Program-made: the position numbers and the translations under genes
The notes under the pieces: model-generated
What the model was told of the DNA's origin: nothing
The model's database searches: none
What the model saw: the letters and a program-made list of their open reading frames with translations, nothing else
Shown here: positions 45,727-56,400 of the stretch, one piece after another
Layout: each line of letters begins with the position of its first letter
How positions within the stretch are numbered: position 1 is the first letter of the stretch
Source: Cyclaneusma minus
Lineage: Eukaryota > Ascomycota > Leotiomycetes > Marthamycetales > Marthamycetaceae
Assembly (NCBI GenBank): GCA_037179335.1
Contig: JAKZHN010000017.1
Location: 496,001 to 560,000 of the forward strand
Direction of reading: 5' to 3'
Length of the DNA stretch: 64,000 nucleotides

Positions 45727-46265
45727 TTTGACGTTGGGGGTGCGGATTCGAAGTCGGATGCGAATTGGCCAACAAGAAGGGTATCTATCGCAGGTTTGTG
45801 TTGGAAAAAGAGTTCAAGGCAGAGGTTACCAGATTGGTGAGTTCGCCGTGAGAGCTGCCCGGGTCAACGCGTTTGGAGCTTGCCTGACCAGCCGATGGGG
45901 CTTAGTGTGGATCTGCTCCCGGCACACCACCACATGCTCCGCCAGACACCCCGAATAATCCTAATGGCTGTGAATATTCCTAATTACCCCGAGTACTCCT
46001 AGTGAGTGTGAATGTTCTTGATTACTTTGAATACTACTCCTAATTACTTTGAATAGTCCCAATTACTCTGAATCCGGCTGGTGTCGCGGAAGCATTTCAG
46101 GGCGTGCCGCCAGATAGCGCCGGGGACACGATGATCCGCGGCCGTGATAAGCGATCGATAACCTGGAAGAAAAGTTAGGGGACGAACTGAAGGCCGTCCA
46201 CGTCGCTCGCCCTGCTTTTTTTGGATCCGCTCTCGTCGTCTCGCATCCAATTCCAGCCCTTTGTC
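45727..46265. promoter_or_regulatory. divergent promoter, SCL1 / WKF gene, carrying a repeat element
   Basis: About 540 bp between divergent starts. The central part (45919-46111) is a 19-bp array enclosed by inverted repeats. I did not find a clear proteasome control element GGTGGCAAA. Confidence 0.5.
45919..46111. mobile_element. inverted-repeat element with AATATT array
   Basis: Ends are imperfect inverted repeats of about 31 bp: left CCGGCACACCACCACATGCT... (45919-45950), right GGTGTCGCGGAAGCATTTCA... (46080-46111). They enclose about six forward units at 45955-46075: GAATATTCCTAATTACCCC, GAGTACTCCTAGTGAGTGT, GAATGTTCTTGATTACTTT, GAATAGTCCCAATTACTCT. These ends differ from the CAGT-type ends at 13 and 39 kb; no target duplication identified. 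Confidence 0.55.
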
Positions 46266-47633
46266 ATGGCGTCCGCTGAAGTGCCCCATATCCCGGCCTG
46301 GAAACGTCTCGGCTTAAAGTTAAAGAATGTCCCAGACGCCCCTGTGTTGCCGACCAATCTCGAGTCCTCGTCGTCCGCGAAGAAGCACTCCCTCGACGAA
46401 CCTGCCTCGACACCATCGCCTTCCAAGCGGCCGAAGACGTCTGCTGAACTACCGAGCTCGCAATCAAAGCCTCAGGGCCCGTCAACTCCCATCATCAAGC
46501 AGAAGAAATCCGTCACATTCACTCCTGATACGAAAACCAAGGACGGAGACAGCATCAAGCAGCTTTTCAGTGCGTGGGCAGCAGATCAGAAAGCCTACGA
46601 CGATTTCTGCAATCCTCCTGCACAGCCTGCTCTCAGCGCTCCAGCCCCACCCAAGGTTGAAGAAGACTTTCCCAGCAACGTCAGCGAGAGTGAACGACGA
46701 GTCCAAAGGGTCAAGAAGGCGAAGCCAGCAAAGAAGACTTCGAAAGCCTCAAACGCTGCTAAGTGTACCGAGGCAGGTCCCCCGCCAGCCATTGAGTATC
46801 TAAGGACTTACTGCGAGTCTCGAGAGTCTTGGAAATTCAGCAAAAACCATCAGGTCTGGCTGCTCAAGAACGCACTGAATCTCGACAAGCTACCCACCGC
46901 ACACAGCGAGCGCCTGTACAGCTATCTCGACGGTCTTCAAGGTGCCCAAGCGTGGAAGGACAAGTTGCGAGAACAGGCATTGGCCATCAGAGAGAAGGAC
47001 CGACAGGTAGACCCCAAAGCCAGCAAAGCCAAGGTGGACATGTCAGCCGACAGGAAGAGGAAGGAGATGGAGGACCGAGAGGATGAGTACCAGGCAGCCC
47101 TGGCCAGGTATGTTCAGGAGCGCACCGCCCGCGACCTGGATCCGGCAACCGGCTCTGAGGAAGCATTACTGCTCGGGGTTCCTCTCGAGAGCATGAAGGT
47201 CAGGATGGCGACCAGATTGCGTGCGGAAGCTGTCTTGGATCGACTCGGAGAGAAGTCTGACGCGCCTATTCATGAATCTGAAGTTCCGGAACCCGATAGC
47301 CAGAAACGGGTGAAGCTTAACGACGGATCAAAGCAACCGGTCAGTAGGAGACGACGCAAGCAGCGAACTAGTGCTGTCGATGATAGCTCCAGTAGCAGCA
47401 GTAGCGACAGCGACGATTCGTCGGACGAGGACTCAAGTGACTCGGACGATGACGACAGCAGCAATAAGGACCAGGGCAAAAAGAAGTCGACGTCTGGAAG
47501 TGAAGAGAGCGACAGCTCAGACAGCTCCGACGACACTAGCTCATCCGAGGATTCATCCTCGGAAGACGAAGACGCCGGCGAGGGTAAGGCCGAGGAGGAA
47601 TCGACTAGCAGCTCGAGCAGCGACAGCGAATGA
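46266..47633 (+). CDS. WKF-domain protein (C7orf50-like)
   Basis: Single exon, 455 aa from MASAEVPHIPAWKRLGLKLK; an in-frame ATG 15 codons upstream (46221) is less likely. The WKF domain is at about residues 175-240: AIEYLRTYCESRESWKFSKN then HQVWLLKNALNLDKLP, with the defining WKF triplet. The N-terminal third has Pro/Ser/Lys linkers with a basic PKRP-like segment; after a charged coiled-coil region (RKRKEMEDREDEYQAALARY) the C-terminus is a Ser/Asp/Glu acidic tail of about 100 residues. The human relative C7orf50 is nucleolar and the acidic/basic pattern suggests a ribosome-biogenesis factor (inference). Confidence 0.85.
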   Translation: MASAEVPHIPAWKRLGLKLKNVPDAPVLPTNLESSSSAKKHSLDEPASTPSPSKRPKTSAELPSSQSKPQGPSTPIIKQKKSVTFTPDTKTKDGDSIKQLFSAWAADQKAYDDFCNPPAQPALSAPAPPKVEEDFPSNVSESERRVQRVKKAKPAKKTSKASNAAKCTEAGPPPAIEYLRTYCESRESWKFSKNHQVWLLKNALNLDKLPTAHSERLYSYLDGLQGAQAWKDKLREQALAIREKDRQVDPKASKAKVDMSADRKRKEMEDREDEYQAALARYVQERTARDLDPATGSEEALLLGVPLESMKVRMATRLRAEAVLDRLGEKSDAPIHESEVPEPDSQKRVKLNDGSKQPVSRRRRKQRTSAVDDSSSSSSSDSDDSSDEDSSDSDDDDSSNKDQGKKKSTSGSEESDSSDSSDDTSSSEDSSSEDEDAGEGKAEEESTSSSSSDSE

Positions 47634-48615
47634 CGGGGGAGTGGGGAGTGAAAATTCAGGAAAAGGGCGAGTCTGATACCCACGTGCGCGTCAATTAGCG
47701 AATCGAGCACTTCCATTACATGAAGTCCCATGAAACAAATCAAAAATGGTCACTCAACAAGCGCCTTGTTCAGCAGTGACTTGAGATATCAATGTGCCCC
47801 TGAGATAGGGTCTGGATCGATTGAAAGGTCTCAGAATATGAAAGAACTTGGGATACTACTGATACTTGGGGACTACCCAGCTATCCTTATCAAAGTTGAT
47901 AACGAGGTATTTTCTTGGTTTTTAGTGCTCAATCTGTTACTTAGGTATATAAATGGGTCAAGATATGCCTCAAGCCGCCAGACAGCTGGGGAACTGAACT
48001 GACAATTCTTGACAGCAGCACTTTTCAGGAGGGGGTAAGTAGTGTGCAGCATGTTCAGTACATGTACCTAATGGGGAGTATGTCGTTCAAGACAGGGGAG
48101 CCAATTCGTCATTTGACATTCCGACAGGCCATCCCTGCGGCCAATCACGAGCTTCGAAGCGGCTCCAGCTCCGCAACATGGGCTTTCTCGAAAAGCCCAT
48201 GACCCTCACCGCCTGCGAGGGGGTCACGCGTTATGTTATCGCGTCAGACAAAGGTGTCTTCAATGTTGATCGAGGAAACTTGGACTCGGTATGTTGCAGA
48301 AACATGGCGCTTCACTCGTACCATGGCATGTCGAATTGAGGTAAAAGTAGACAACAGGACAGCTTGCGATAGTCGTTTTTCAGCGGCGTGTCTCCCTGCT
48401 TAAGCGCATGCACACTTCCCGCGTCGTGCAGCGACCAGGCTCCAATAATTTGACCGGACCTGATCCCCCGATATCGTCACACTCGCGACCTCGACCCGAC
48501 CGACTCAACTCTCGTGCTGCTCTCCCCGCCATCCTCTGTCCAGTCTGAGGGAAGCTGGAGGAGGACATTCCCACCCCCCAAGAACCAAACACTGAAATCG
48601 CTGAAAATACTTACC
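47634..48615. other. intergenic, WKF / claudin-like
   Basis: About 980 bp between tandem + strand genes. A 90-codon frame at 47730-48002 has no motifs. A short self-complementary stretch CTTTCTCGAAAAGCC lies near 48184. No repeats of the AATATT type. Confidence 0.45.
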
Positions 48616-49400
48616 ATGACGAGAGTCTCCGTCTACAGCGCCGCCTTCGTGGCTCTCGTTGCCGGTAAGTACTCGCCCTCCAATTTTGGCTTCTCCTTTT
48701 TCAATACGAATACTTACTAATTCTTCCTCGCAGCAACGGCAATGACAATAGCCTCCATCTTCCTCCCCAACTGGCTAAGCTGGGACGTCACAACGCCCTC
48801 CGGCGACCACATCCACCACAGCTACGGTCTGCACCGCCAATGCTCTTCCCTCCGCACCGAAAACTGCCGCCCCTATCCCACCCGCGAAGACTGCTCCGGG
48901 CCCGACCGCTATTTCTGCTCCATGTGGCGCTCCGTCGGCTTCATGATGTCCTGGGCCGCCGTCATGGAGCTCGTTGCCATCGTCAGTTTCCTAGTCGTGA
49001 TGATCGGCGGCCGACAGAAGAGGGAAACTGGGTGGAAATTACTAGGCTTCTTGCTGGCTGTTGTGGTAGCCTTACAATGTGCTAGTATGGCGATTGTGGT
49101 ATGCTCACGACTTTTACACTCCGTGGCCTCTGTTGTGTTGTAGCCTTTGATGAGGTTTGCATGAGGCTAATGATATAACAGGCTTACTTGTACGACAACG
49201 ACGACCGCTTCTTCGTGGGCTGGACTTTCGACAAGTCTTGGATTATGTGCACTGTTAGCTGGAGCGTCATCGCGCTTTCGGCGGCTGGTCTCGTGGCTTC
49301 GGCTTTCATCTTCGATTCGGAAGGCGGCTACGAACTCATTCCCAGCGAACGAAATTACAATGCTATTCCATACGAGCAGGTGTCGCGGGAGGATGATTAG
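48616..49400 (+). CDS. Claudin-like four-helix membrane protein
   Basis: Exons 48616-48664, 48734-49098 and 49182-49400, 210 aa. Four membrane helices: MTRVSVYSAAFVALVAATAM with ASIFLPNW, then VGFMMSWAAVMELVAIVSFL, LLGFLLAVVVALQCASMAIV and SWIMCTVSWSVIALSAAGLV. The first extracellular loop has W...GLHRQCSS...C...C...FCSMWRS, resembling the W-GLW-C-C pattern of claudin/PMP22/Sur7-like proteins. The cytosolic tail is acidic (EGGYELIPSERN). Conserved in Pezizomycotina, probably at the plasma membrane or septum; precise role unknown. Introns of 69 and 83 nt, joins VA|ATAM and IV|AYLYD. Confidence 0.85.
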
Positions 49401-50298
49401 ACTCGGCCTTTTCCCTCACGCCTCAGTTTCGAGCTGTGGCCATGGGGTGTGGGAAACGCGAGTTCGACAGCTTTAATGCGTGATATGAAATTAATGGTTC
49501 TCTTCTCATATGGGCGGCATTGGCATGGCGTTTTCTGAGGGGCACCGAGGTTGCATTTTAACGTCGACGAATGTGTTTAATGTCTTTTTTTCAACTACAG
49601 ACGACCAGGTTTTGCTGCTTTTTATGTTCGGAAGCTCGTGAGCCTGGTTGACGGATGACGGTACGGCAGATACCTCGCAGTTTTGTGTTTGGCGATTGCG
49701 GGCTTGGGCAGCTGGGGATAGCGTTAATGGTTCAATAGCGGAAATATCATGTTCGGCTTGTCATTTGAGTAATTGATGCAATGTTGAGTATAAGACGAGT
49801 GACCTCTATACAGCCAATGCCGGTTCGCTTCGAAGCATCCGAATTATCAAGGATGTGCGACGCGGTGAAGGCCTGAAAGGGGAATCGACGAAGGAATTTC
49901 TGACAGTTGACACACCATGTCCTTGGTTTCCTGCTCTCTAGAGTTATCAGGTATTACCCATTCGAAATCCCCTAGACTGTTTTTGATGATTTACTCTACT
50001 TCCGGTGGTCGGGGTTTCCTTTGATTATTTGATTGTCTTTCAACCTTTTGAGTGGCCCTCATCCTATAAGTAGCTTGTCGTCCTCTGTATTGCTTCTCAT
50101 CCCGGGTGCCCCTTCCAAGACTTATGATTACTTGGACAAATTCCAGTCACTTGGTTTGCCTGAACCATGGGTATTGCTTCTCGTCAAACGACTCCATCCC
50201 GTTTTCCATGCACTACCGGAAATCTAGCCCATCATGACTAAGTACCTAGGCCCAAATATCCACGTTTCTGGAAATGTTATAGTTGGAAATGGCGATTT
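49401..50298. other. intergenic, claudin-like 3' flank to tRNA
   Basis: About 900 bp with no supported gene. Around 50105-50165 the text CTTATGATTACTTGGACAAA and ATTCCAGTCACTTGG resembles two decayed AATATT-family units. Confidence 0.4.
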
Positions 50299-50398
50299 GC
50301 TCGTTTGGCCGAGTGGTTTAAGGCGGTGGTTTTAAGTATAGTCTTATACTCAAACACCATTATCGAAAGATGCGTGCGTTCGAACCGCACAGCGAGCA
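50299..50398 (+). tRNA. tRNA-Leu(UAA), with intron
   Basis: Acceptor stem GCTCGTT (50299-50305) pairs with AGCGAGC (50391-50397) and the discriminator is A50398. The A box TGGCCGAGTGGTT and the T arm GTGCGTTCGAACCGCAC (50374-50390) are canonical. The anticodon TAA lies in GTGGTTTTAAG, followed by a short intron (within AGTATAGTCTTATACTCA), then the 3' stem and a variable arm TATCGAAAGAT. TTTTT at 50402-50406 can end Pol III transcription. The anticodon stem as drawn has one mismatch or bulge, so the exact intron limits are uncertain. Confidence 0.87.
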
Positions 50399-50889
50399 GA
50401 ATTTTTGCTGATTGAGACTCTAATTGGGTTAGTTTAATTTTCTGTAGTTGTAGCATGTGCAACTGCATTTAAATTTAACGTGGCAGTTGAAATCCTTGGG
50501 ATCGGAGCAGAATTTGAATTGTTATTAATTTTCGAAGTTGGGTTAAAAAGAGCAATTATTATGGTTATGTTGTGGGCTGGCCCCCGATTAATGAAACGCT
50601 TGAAATAATTAGGGCATTATTTGACGTATTACATGTAAGGCTACAGCGTTTTTTTTTTAATCACCCGGCTTGCCAGGTGGTGGAATTCTAGTCATATACT
50701 AACAATACTGCGGAGTTCGCTACTCTACATGAACTCTGTTAAGCGGGGTATTTGACATGACCCCGCCGCTATCGAAGCTATGTGATAACGTCCGTACCTC
50801 TCCAACCACCACCATAAAAGATCCCACGACAAACTCCTTGCAAGCTTCTATTTTCAGGTCTGCATCAACCCGAGATCACGTCACCCAAG
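50399..50889. other. intergenic, tRNA / PHYHD-like promoter
   Basis: About 490 bp, A+T-rich in its first half. CCATAAAAG at about 50812 is a possible TATA-like element about 75 nt upstream of the next ATG. Confidence 0.4.
50402..50406 (+). terminator. Pol III T-run after tRNA-Leu
   Basis: TTTTT four bases downstream of the tRNA discriminator base. Confidence 0.6.
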
Positions 50890-51994
50890 ATGGCGCCCTC
50901 ACGAATCTCCCCGTCGACCTCTGGCGGTCTCACACCGGCCCAGATCGCCCAGTTCAATACCGACGGCTACCTCATCCTCCCCGGCGCGCTCACTCCGTCT
51001 ACAACCTCTTCCCTACTTGCAGAGTCATACTCTCTGCTTTCCAATTTCTCGCTCGAAAACCACCCTATGACCAAGTTTTCCACCGGCGAGAAAGGCGCGC
51101 ATGTGGGGGATGATTATTTCCTGACTTCGGGGGACAAGATAAGGTTCTTCTTCGAAGAAGGTGGGTTTGCTACTCTACGAATAATGCAGACGAAGAGAGA
51201 AAGCAACTTATGGCGGACATGTTAAATATGGGATCGCGCGTTTCGAGTTTGGGAAATGGAGAACTTGGACATCGAGGTTGGGCTCATCGCCTTGCGCTGA
51301 CGTCCAGCAAACAGATGCATTCGACTACTCCGGAAACCTCACAAAACCCAAAGAAAAAGCAATCAACAAAATCGGACACTACCTCCACGTTCTCTCTCCT
51401 CCTTTCGCCTCCCTCATCTCACCCGCTTCCTCGTCATCCCCTCCAGTGCAAACTATCTCGCCCTCCGATGTAGCCTACAGTCTAGGCTTCTCGAAACCTC
51501 AATGTCTGCAAAGCATGATTATCTGCAAACAGCCTTTTATCGGCGGCGAAGTCACCTCCCACCAAGACAGCACCTTCCTATACACCGACCCACCATCCGC
51601 CGTCGGCTTCTGGTACGCACTCGAAGACGCGACTCGAGAAAACGGCTGTCTATGGTTTTTGCCGGGCTCGCACAAATGGGCACCTATTTCCAAACGCCTC
51701 GTTCGAAAAGTTGACGATTCGGGAACGGAGTTTGTGGATAACGAAGGTGCGAAGTTTCCGCCGGGGAAAGAATATGGCGAGGTTGAGGGGAAGGATGAGA
51801 GTGAGGGATGGGTATGTGGGGAGGTCAAGGCGGGCGATTTGGTGCTGATACATGGGAATTTGCTGCATAAGAGTGCGAAGAATACGAGTGGGAAGGGACG
51901 GATGATTTATACGTTTCATGTTATTGAGGGGGAGAATGTGTATGATAGGAGGAATTGGCTGCAGCCGCCCAAAGAGGGCTTTAATGATTTATAA
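50890..51994 (+). CDS. Phytanoyl-CoA dioxygenase family protein (PHYHD1-like)
   Basis: Exons 50890-51160 and 51315-51994, 316 aa; intron 154 nt (GTGGGT...branch CGCTGAC...AACAG) joins FFEE|DAFDYSGN. Fe(II)/2-oxoglutarate oxygenase: iron ligands H and D in TSHQDSTFLY, the family GCLWFLPGSH loop, and distal His in LVLIHGNLLHKSAKN with the 2-oxoglutarate-binding Arg in GKGRMIYTFHVIEG. N-terminus ALTPAQIAQFNTDGYLILPG-like is the usual start of the fold. Substrate unknown. The TAA stop (51992-51994) abuts the start of a repeat (AAGGGGTGAGCTAAATC). Confidence 0.9.
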
Positions 51995-52675
51995 AGGGGT
52001 GAGCTAAATCCCGACTGGAGCTTTGAAATCCAGGACAAGCTAAGCCTAACCAGGATACCGCCTTTACAATTACTTAAGGGAATCGCCAGATCGCATCTGG
52101 AGTTTTGAAATCGCATACAGACAAAACCTGTTCGGTGATAATATTCCCAATCACTTTGAATACTCCCAGTCACTTAGAGCATTTCGAATTACTTGGGTTA
52201 TTTTCATCATTTGGATTACTCCCAATTACACGGAAAACTTCCAGTCACTTTAAATACTTTCAGTTATTCTGGATCAGTGGATACTACCAGTTACTTAGAA
52301 TACTCCCAGTACTTGGAATACTATTACTTCCAGTCATTTAGAATATGCCAGATGACTTGGAATTTGTCTAGGTAGTCATTAAAGAAAAGAACTGAAGCGG
52401 CGGCAGAGCTATTTTAGACTTGATATGTATGCCGTTTTAAAACTTCAGATGCGATTTAGCGATTCCCTTACTTAAATATTCCAAGTTACTTGAAACAATT
52501 GATCCCAATCACTTGGAACACTCTTAATTCCTTGGGATATTCCCAATCATCTGGAATATGCCCAATCACTTGGGATATTCCGAATCACTTGTAATATTCC
52601 TGATTGCTTGGAACTCTACGAGTCTTGAATGGTAACCTAGCGCTTATAGGAACTCGGGAGGCGATTTAGCACATT
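51994..52675. mobile_element. nested inverted-repeat elements with two AATATT arrays
   Basis: Inner element: inverted repeats of about 45 bp at 52072-52116 (reverse) and 52429-52474 (forward), sharing AACTCCAGATGCGAT-like sequence and GCGATTCCCTTA. They enclose a forward array at 52135-52372 of about 12 units, e.g. GAATACTCCCAGTCACTTA. Outer ends: AAGGGGTGAGCTAAATCCC at 51994-52030 and, inverted and less similar, GGAGGCGATTTAGCAC at 52649-52675, with a second array at 52475-52615 (GGATATTCCCAATCATCTG, GAATATGCCCAATCACTTG). Entire segment is non-coding and fills the space between two convergent genes. Confidence 0.65.
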
Positions 52676-52863
52676 TCATTTTTGAACAGCAGCTGCACAA
52701 GATCTCAGATTTTTCTTTTTTTTTGGAAACGCTTCAATATCAAGCCCGTCCACCAGCCAACGACATGGATATCTCAACAAACACATCCATCAACTCCCCT
52801 CTTTACACACCAAACGCCCCAGCCGGACCCCCAGAATTGCAACAACACCCACACATCTCCCTC

Positions 52864-55800
52864 TCACTTCTTCGCCGCAGCACCCCTACTCTTCCTCACC
52901 GGTTGATAGCAATCATTGAAATTCATCACCACCCCCAAGAACCGCATATCCACATCCGGCTGCACCGCCAGATCTCCCAGCAGCACGCACAGCCTCTGTC
53001 TAAAGCTGTTCCCCAGCCCCTTCAGCCGCTCTTCCAGCGCATAAAACACCTTCTCGCCGCCCTCCTCCTCCGCATTGCCATTCCCAAACAGTCCCGTCAG
53101 GCCGGGGACTTGGCCGTGCACGGGCGTGCTGCGGCCGCTGTGCGTATCGAGGTCGAGATGTTTCGGGCCCCGCCGAGTCGTTGCGGGCGTCGGTACGGGC
53201 GCGAATTCTTCGTCTGAGTCGTGGCCGCCGTGACGGCCGAGACGGGTCTCTGCGCGGACTGATGCTTCTTGTTGTCGTGTGAATTCGGCAACGCTCCAGC
53301 TGTAGAGGCCATCTACCGCGTCGCGGTAACTGAGCATGATCCGAAGGATCTCTCCCAGCTGGCTCATGAAACTGGGATCGCTGGCATCATCTACGCCCTT
53401 GACTTTCCTCTTGGCGCCTAATAACCCCTTGTGCGTGATAGCATTCAGGTACTTCGTATGCGCGCTGATGATGTCGTCGAGCGTGCAGTCTTCTTTGCGG
53501 ATCGAAGTCTGTAGTTCATCCCAGCTACTTTCAATAACCTCAAACAGGATGTAGTACTGCAACTGCCCAATGAAATGAATCATCTCCGCCACGGTTCCTC
53601 TCGTGGTTTTCCAGCACTTGGCTTGCAGCTCATCATCGCTAGCCTCCTTCAGCACGCCGCGTGCACCCAGCATCACTTTACGCCAGGTGGCCTGGAGCAC
53701 AAATTCAACGCGCTTGATGCGCCACAGAAAGTTGAAGACTTTCAAGTATTGCCGGTTTCCCCAGTCGGTGATTACGACGTCGACGGGTGCCGAGATCTTA
53801 TATTCGAGCGTGAAGCAGTCCCAGCCGATATCACCGTGAGAGAGCTGCAGCATGCGTGCGTCAAGGCGTTTGAGCACCTCAGGACTGTCATATTGGGCGT
53901 TGGAGCCACGGATGGCGTGTTCCAATTGCGCTGTTAGCGTGTGACGGTATTGGGCGCCAGCAGGACGATCCAAGTTGGCAGAGAGAGATTCCATGAGAAG
54001 GGCAATAAAATCGCCCTGTCCCAGCAAGATGTAATTCTTCAGCGCTTGCAAGTGCTGGAAGAGGTGGAATTTATCCGCCATGAGATGGATCAGTCTCGCC
54101 ATCGTCGTTTTGTACGCTTCGTCAATCCACGTCTCGAGCGTTTCCGTATCCCCGTATTTCAATTCTTTGGATGCAGCCTTAGAGTACTCTTCTACCCAAA
54201 GAGAATCACCGCAGCCGTAACGAATGAAATTCAGCGACTTGCCAATCAGAAACACTTTCTGCGCGAAGTCTTCAGTGATGATGCTGGGGATCATTTTTGA
54301 GTTGATCTTATATTTGTCTTCCCAAACGCTGCTGGCTCCTCCGCGGCCGCGAGTTTCTTGTGCTGCTTGTATGGCCTTGGTGTCTTGCTCGAAGACGAAA
54401 AACTCGTGATAGGGGTCGGAGAGCTCGCCATCGTAAATCCAATGGCGGAGCATGTCATAAAAGGGGCGTGTAACATTGACTAACAGTCTTTCTGCAAATG
54501 CTCCGACCATAGGATCACCGTGCGAAGAGGAAAAGCCGTGGATGAGGGAGATAAGTTGGCCACCATGTTTGTCAACTAAGCTCCGTTAGCTGGGCTCAAT
54601 GGTATTCCGCACTCAACTTACTCTTGGACTCTTCCGCAATGACACTCAACAAGCGAAGGCCCATTGTAGCTTCCCGTGTCCAAACGACACATCTCCTCAA
54701 TGTCACCCCAGCTTTCCCTAATCCACCTCTTGGCAGCGACTCATCCAAAGAAGACAGCGCTGTCCGCACTTGACCCTCTAGGGTAGCTACCAAGCCCAAG
54801 TATGACCTCAACTCCCCTCCAATAGCTGACCGCAGGCTTTGGCCCAGTAGTCCGGCATCCGGTGAGTCAACAAAATCCGCCAGACCCCGATACAACAGGG
54901 AGGGCTCAGCCAGGGTATGCAAGATGGAAATCATAGGCGGCGGAAGCGTCACCGGAAGCTTCAGGGTTTTCAACGAGGAAAACGGCAAATGTGAAGACGA
55001 AAGCCCTTGCAACGTAAACGGCAAATCTCTCAACAAAGCAGCTTCCGGCGGATCCACCTCCATGTAATTTTTCGAAAGAAGTCCCGACTTGAGAGCCACG
55101 TCGTCGCGTTGCCCCGCAGCACTTTTTGCAAAAGTCAGCTCTTCCTCGACTCTGTTCTTTTGGCCTCCTTCTCGTGAAGGCAAGTGCGGTAGTCCAGACG
55201 GCTGGAAAGCATCCTGGAAAACCTCCTCATCTCGACTCGTCCGACTCCGACTACTGGACTCTGGGCGTGGAGATTCGCTGTTCCTCGGGTTTCCAAGCCT
55301 CCTTCTGGCGCTGTCTGCTTGGCTTGGCGGGCTGGAGACGCCGCTCAGCACATTCTCTGCCAGCTGCTCGGCGGAGATGTCGGAGTCGGCGAGCTGGTGA
55401 AGGAAATACAGGATGGCCCATTTCTGCTTCAGGTCCGGGAAGGTGAGCAGCCGGCTGTACAGGTTGGAGAACCGGAGAGCTTTGTCAGCCCGCGGGCGAT
55501 TTCGTATCAGGTCTTTCTTGATGAGGTCGGAGGCATGGTGGACTATCCGCGCACAAGTCAGCTAGTGTTCATGATCGGAAAGCTCTTTTATTTACCATCG
55601 TTCACGGGAATCGGCGCGCCAGGTCTGCGGATCCTCATCAGCCTCGGTTTAAGCTCACAGTACTTCCGTATCTTACTGATTCAAGCAATTCCGGGCTATC
55701 TCGAGGGCATCGCTCAGCACATCTTGCGCAAGCTCTTCATCCTCGATTTCATGCACCGGGACAAGCAATTCGACCAGCTTGCGCAGCGACTTATCGATCT

Positions 55801-55990
55801 GCTTCGCTTTGACCTGTGGAGAATTCATGGTAGCAGGTTGAAGCGCCCATTTCGGGGCGTCTGGAAGCGATTCTGGAATTGTTGTTGCGAAAAAGGTGGT
55901 GCAATTGGCAACGCGCTGGCAGACGCGATCGAGAAGTGCTTCGGCCCGCTCCGTCACCGCCAAGAAGCTTTCCTGTCGAATATCATTCAT
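52864..55990 (-). CDS. Gamma-tubulin complex component 3 (GCP3/Spc98/Alp6)
   Basis: Exons 55990-55677, 55624-55596, 55542-54622 and 54575-52864, 991 aa. N-terminus MNDIRQESFLAVTERAEALL; then PGAPIPVNDVHHASDLIKKD (the second exon is only 29 nt) and ALRFSNLYSRLLTFPDLKQK. The GCP N-terminal domain begins near the Pro-rich VSSPPSQAD; typical blocks are GGQLISLIHGFSSSHGDPMV, YHEFFVFEQD and YKINSKMIPSIITEDFAQKV, with the C-terminal gamma-tubulin-binding GRIP2 region WDCFTLEYKISAPVDVVITD and YLKVFNFLWRIKRVEFVLQA. These match GCP3 rather than GCP2. It nucleates microtubules at spindle pole bodies. Introns 52, 53 and 46 nt. A repeat array starts within about 30 nt upstream of the ATG. Confidence 0.93.
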
Positions 55991-56400
55991 GCATTGAATT
56001 CACGAACGGCCGAAAGCTATTGGGAATCCGAAATAATTTCGTTATTTCTAATAGGAATATTCTTGCGCATCAAAAGATTCCTGGCTACTAGGAGCACTCT
56101 TCATTGCCAGGATTACCTGTAATTGGGAACATTCTCAATGATTCAGCCTTCAACATAGACGATAGATCGCCGTCATACACGCTCTAGGCTGAATGGAAAT
56201 AGGTCGTTTTCACAGGAACACTTTTGATTGACGAAAGAGCTCCGATTCAGTCTTGTGACTTTTATGCAGCATGATGCATCCCGACCCAAACCCATCGCCT
56301 TCCCGTCATAAACTCATAGACGCCCATTGCTGTGTGCGACTGCCCGGGTCCCGATTCCCCCGGCAGCAAAGCAGAAGCAGAGAATACAAAAGAAACACAT
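55991..56400. promoter_or_regulatory. GCP3 5' region carrying AATATT array
   Basis: 410 bp between the GCP3 start and the RTC3 stop, both reverse strand. Array at about 56019-56150: GGGAATCCGAAATAATTTCG, TAGGAATATTCTTGCGCATC, GAGCACTCTTCATTGCCAG, GGAACATTCTCAATGATTC. The true GCP3 promoter must lie within or beyond this repeat. Confidence 0.5.
56019..56150. repeat. AATATT-type array next to GCP3 start
   Basis: Four to six degenerate forward units. No terminal inverted repeats recognised. Confidence 0.55.

Noticed and set aside
55319..56122. 267-codon + strand frame
   Set aside because: Lies opposite GCP3 exons and introns; the GCP3 frames and splice sites explain the region.
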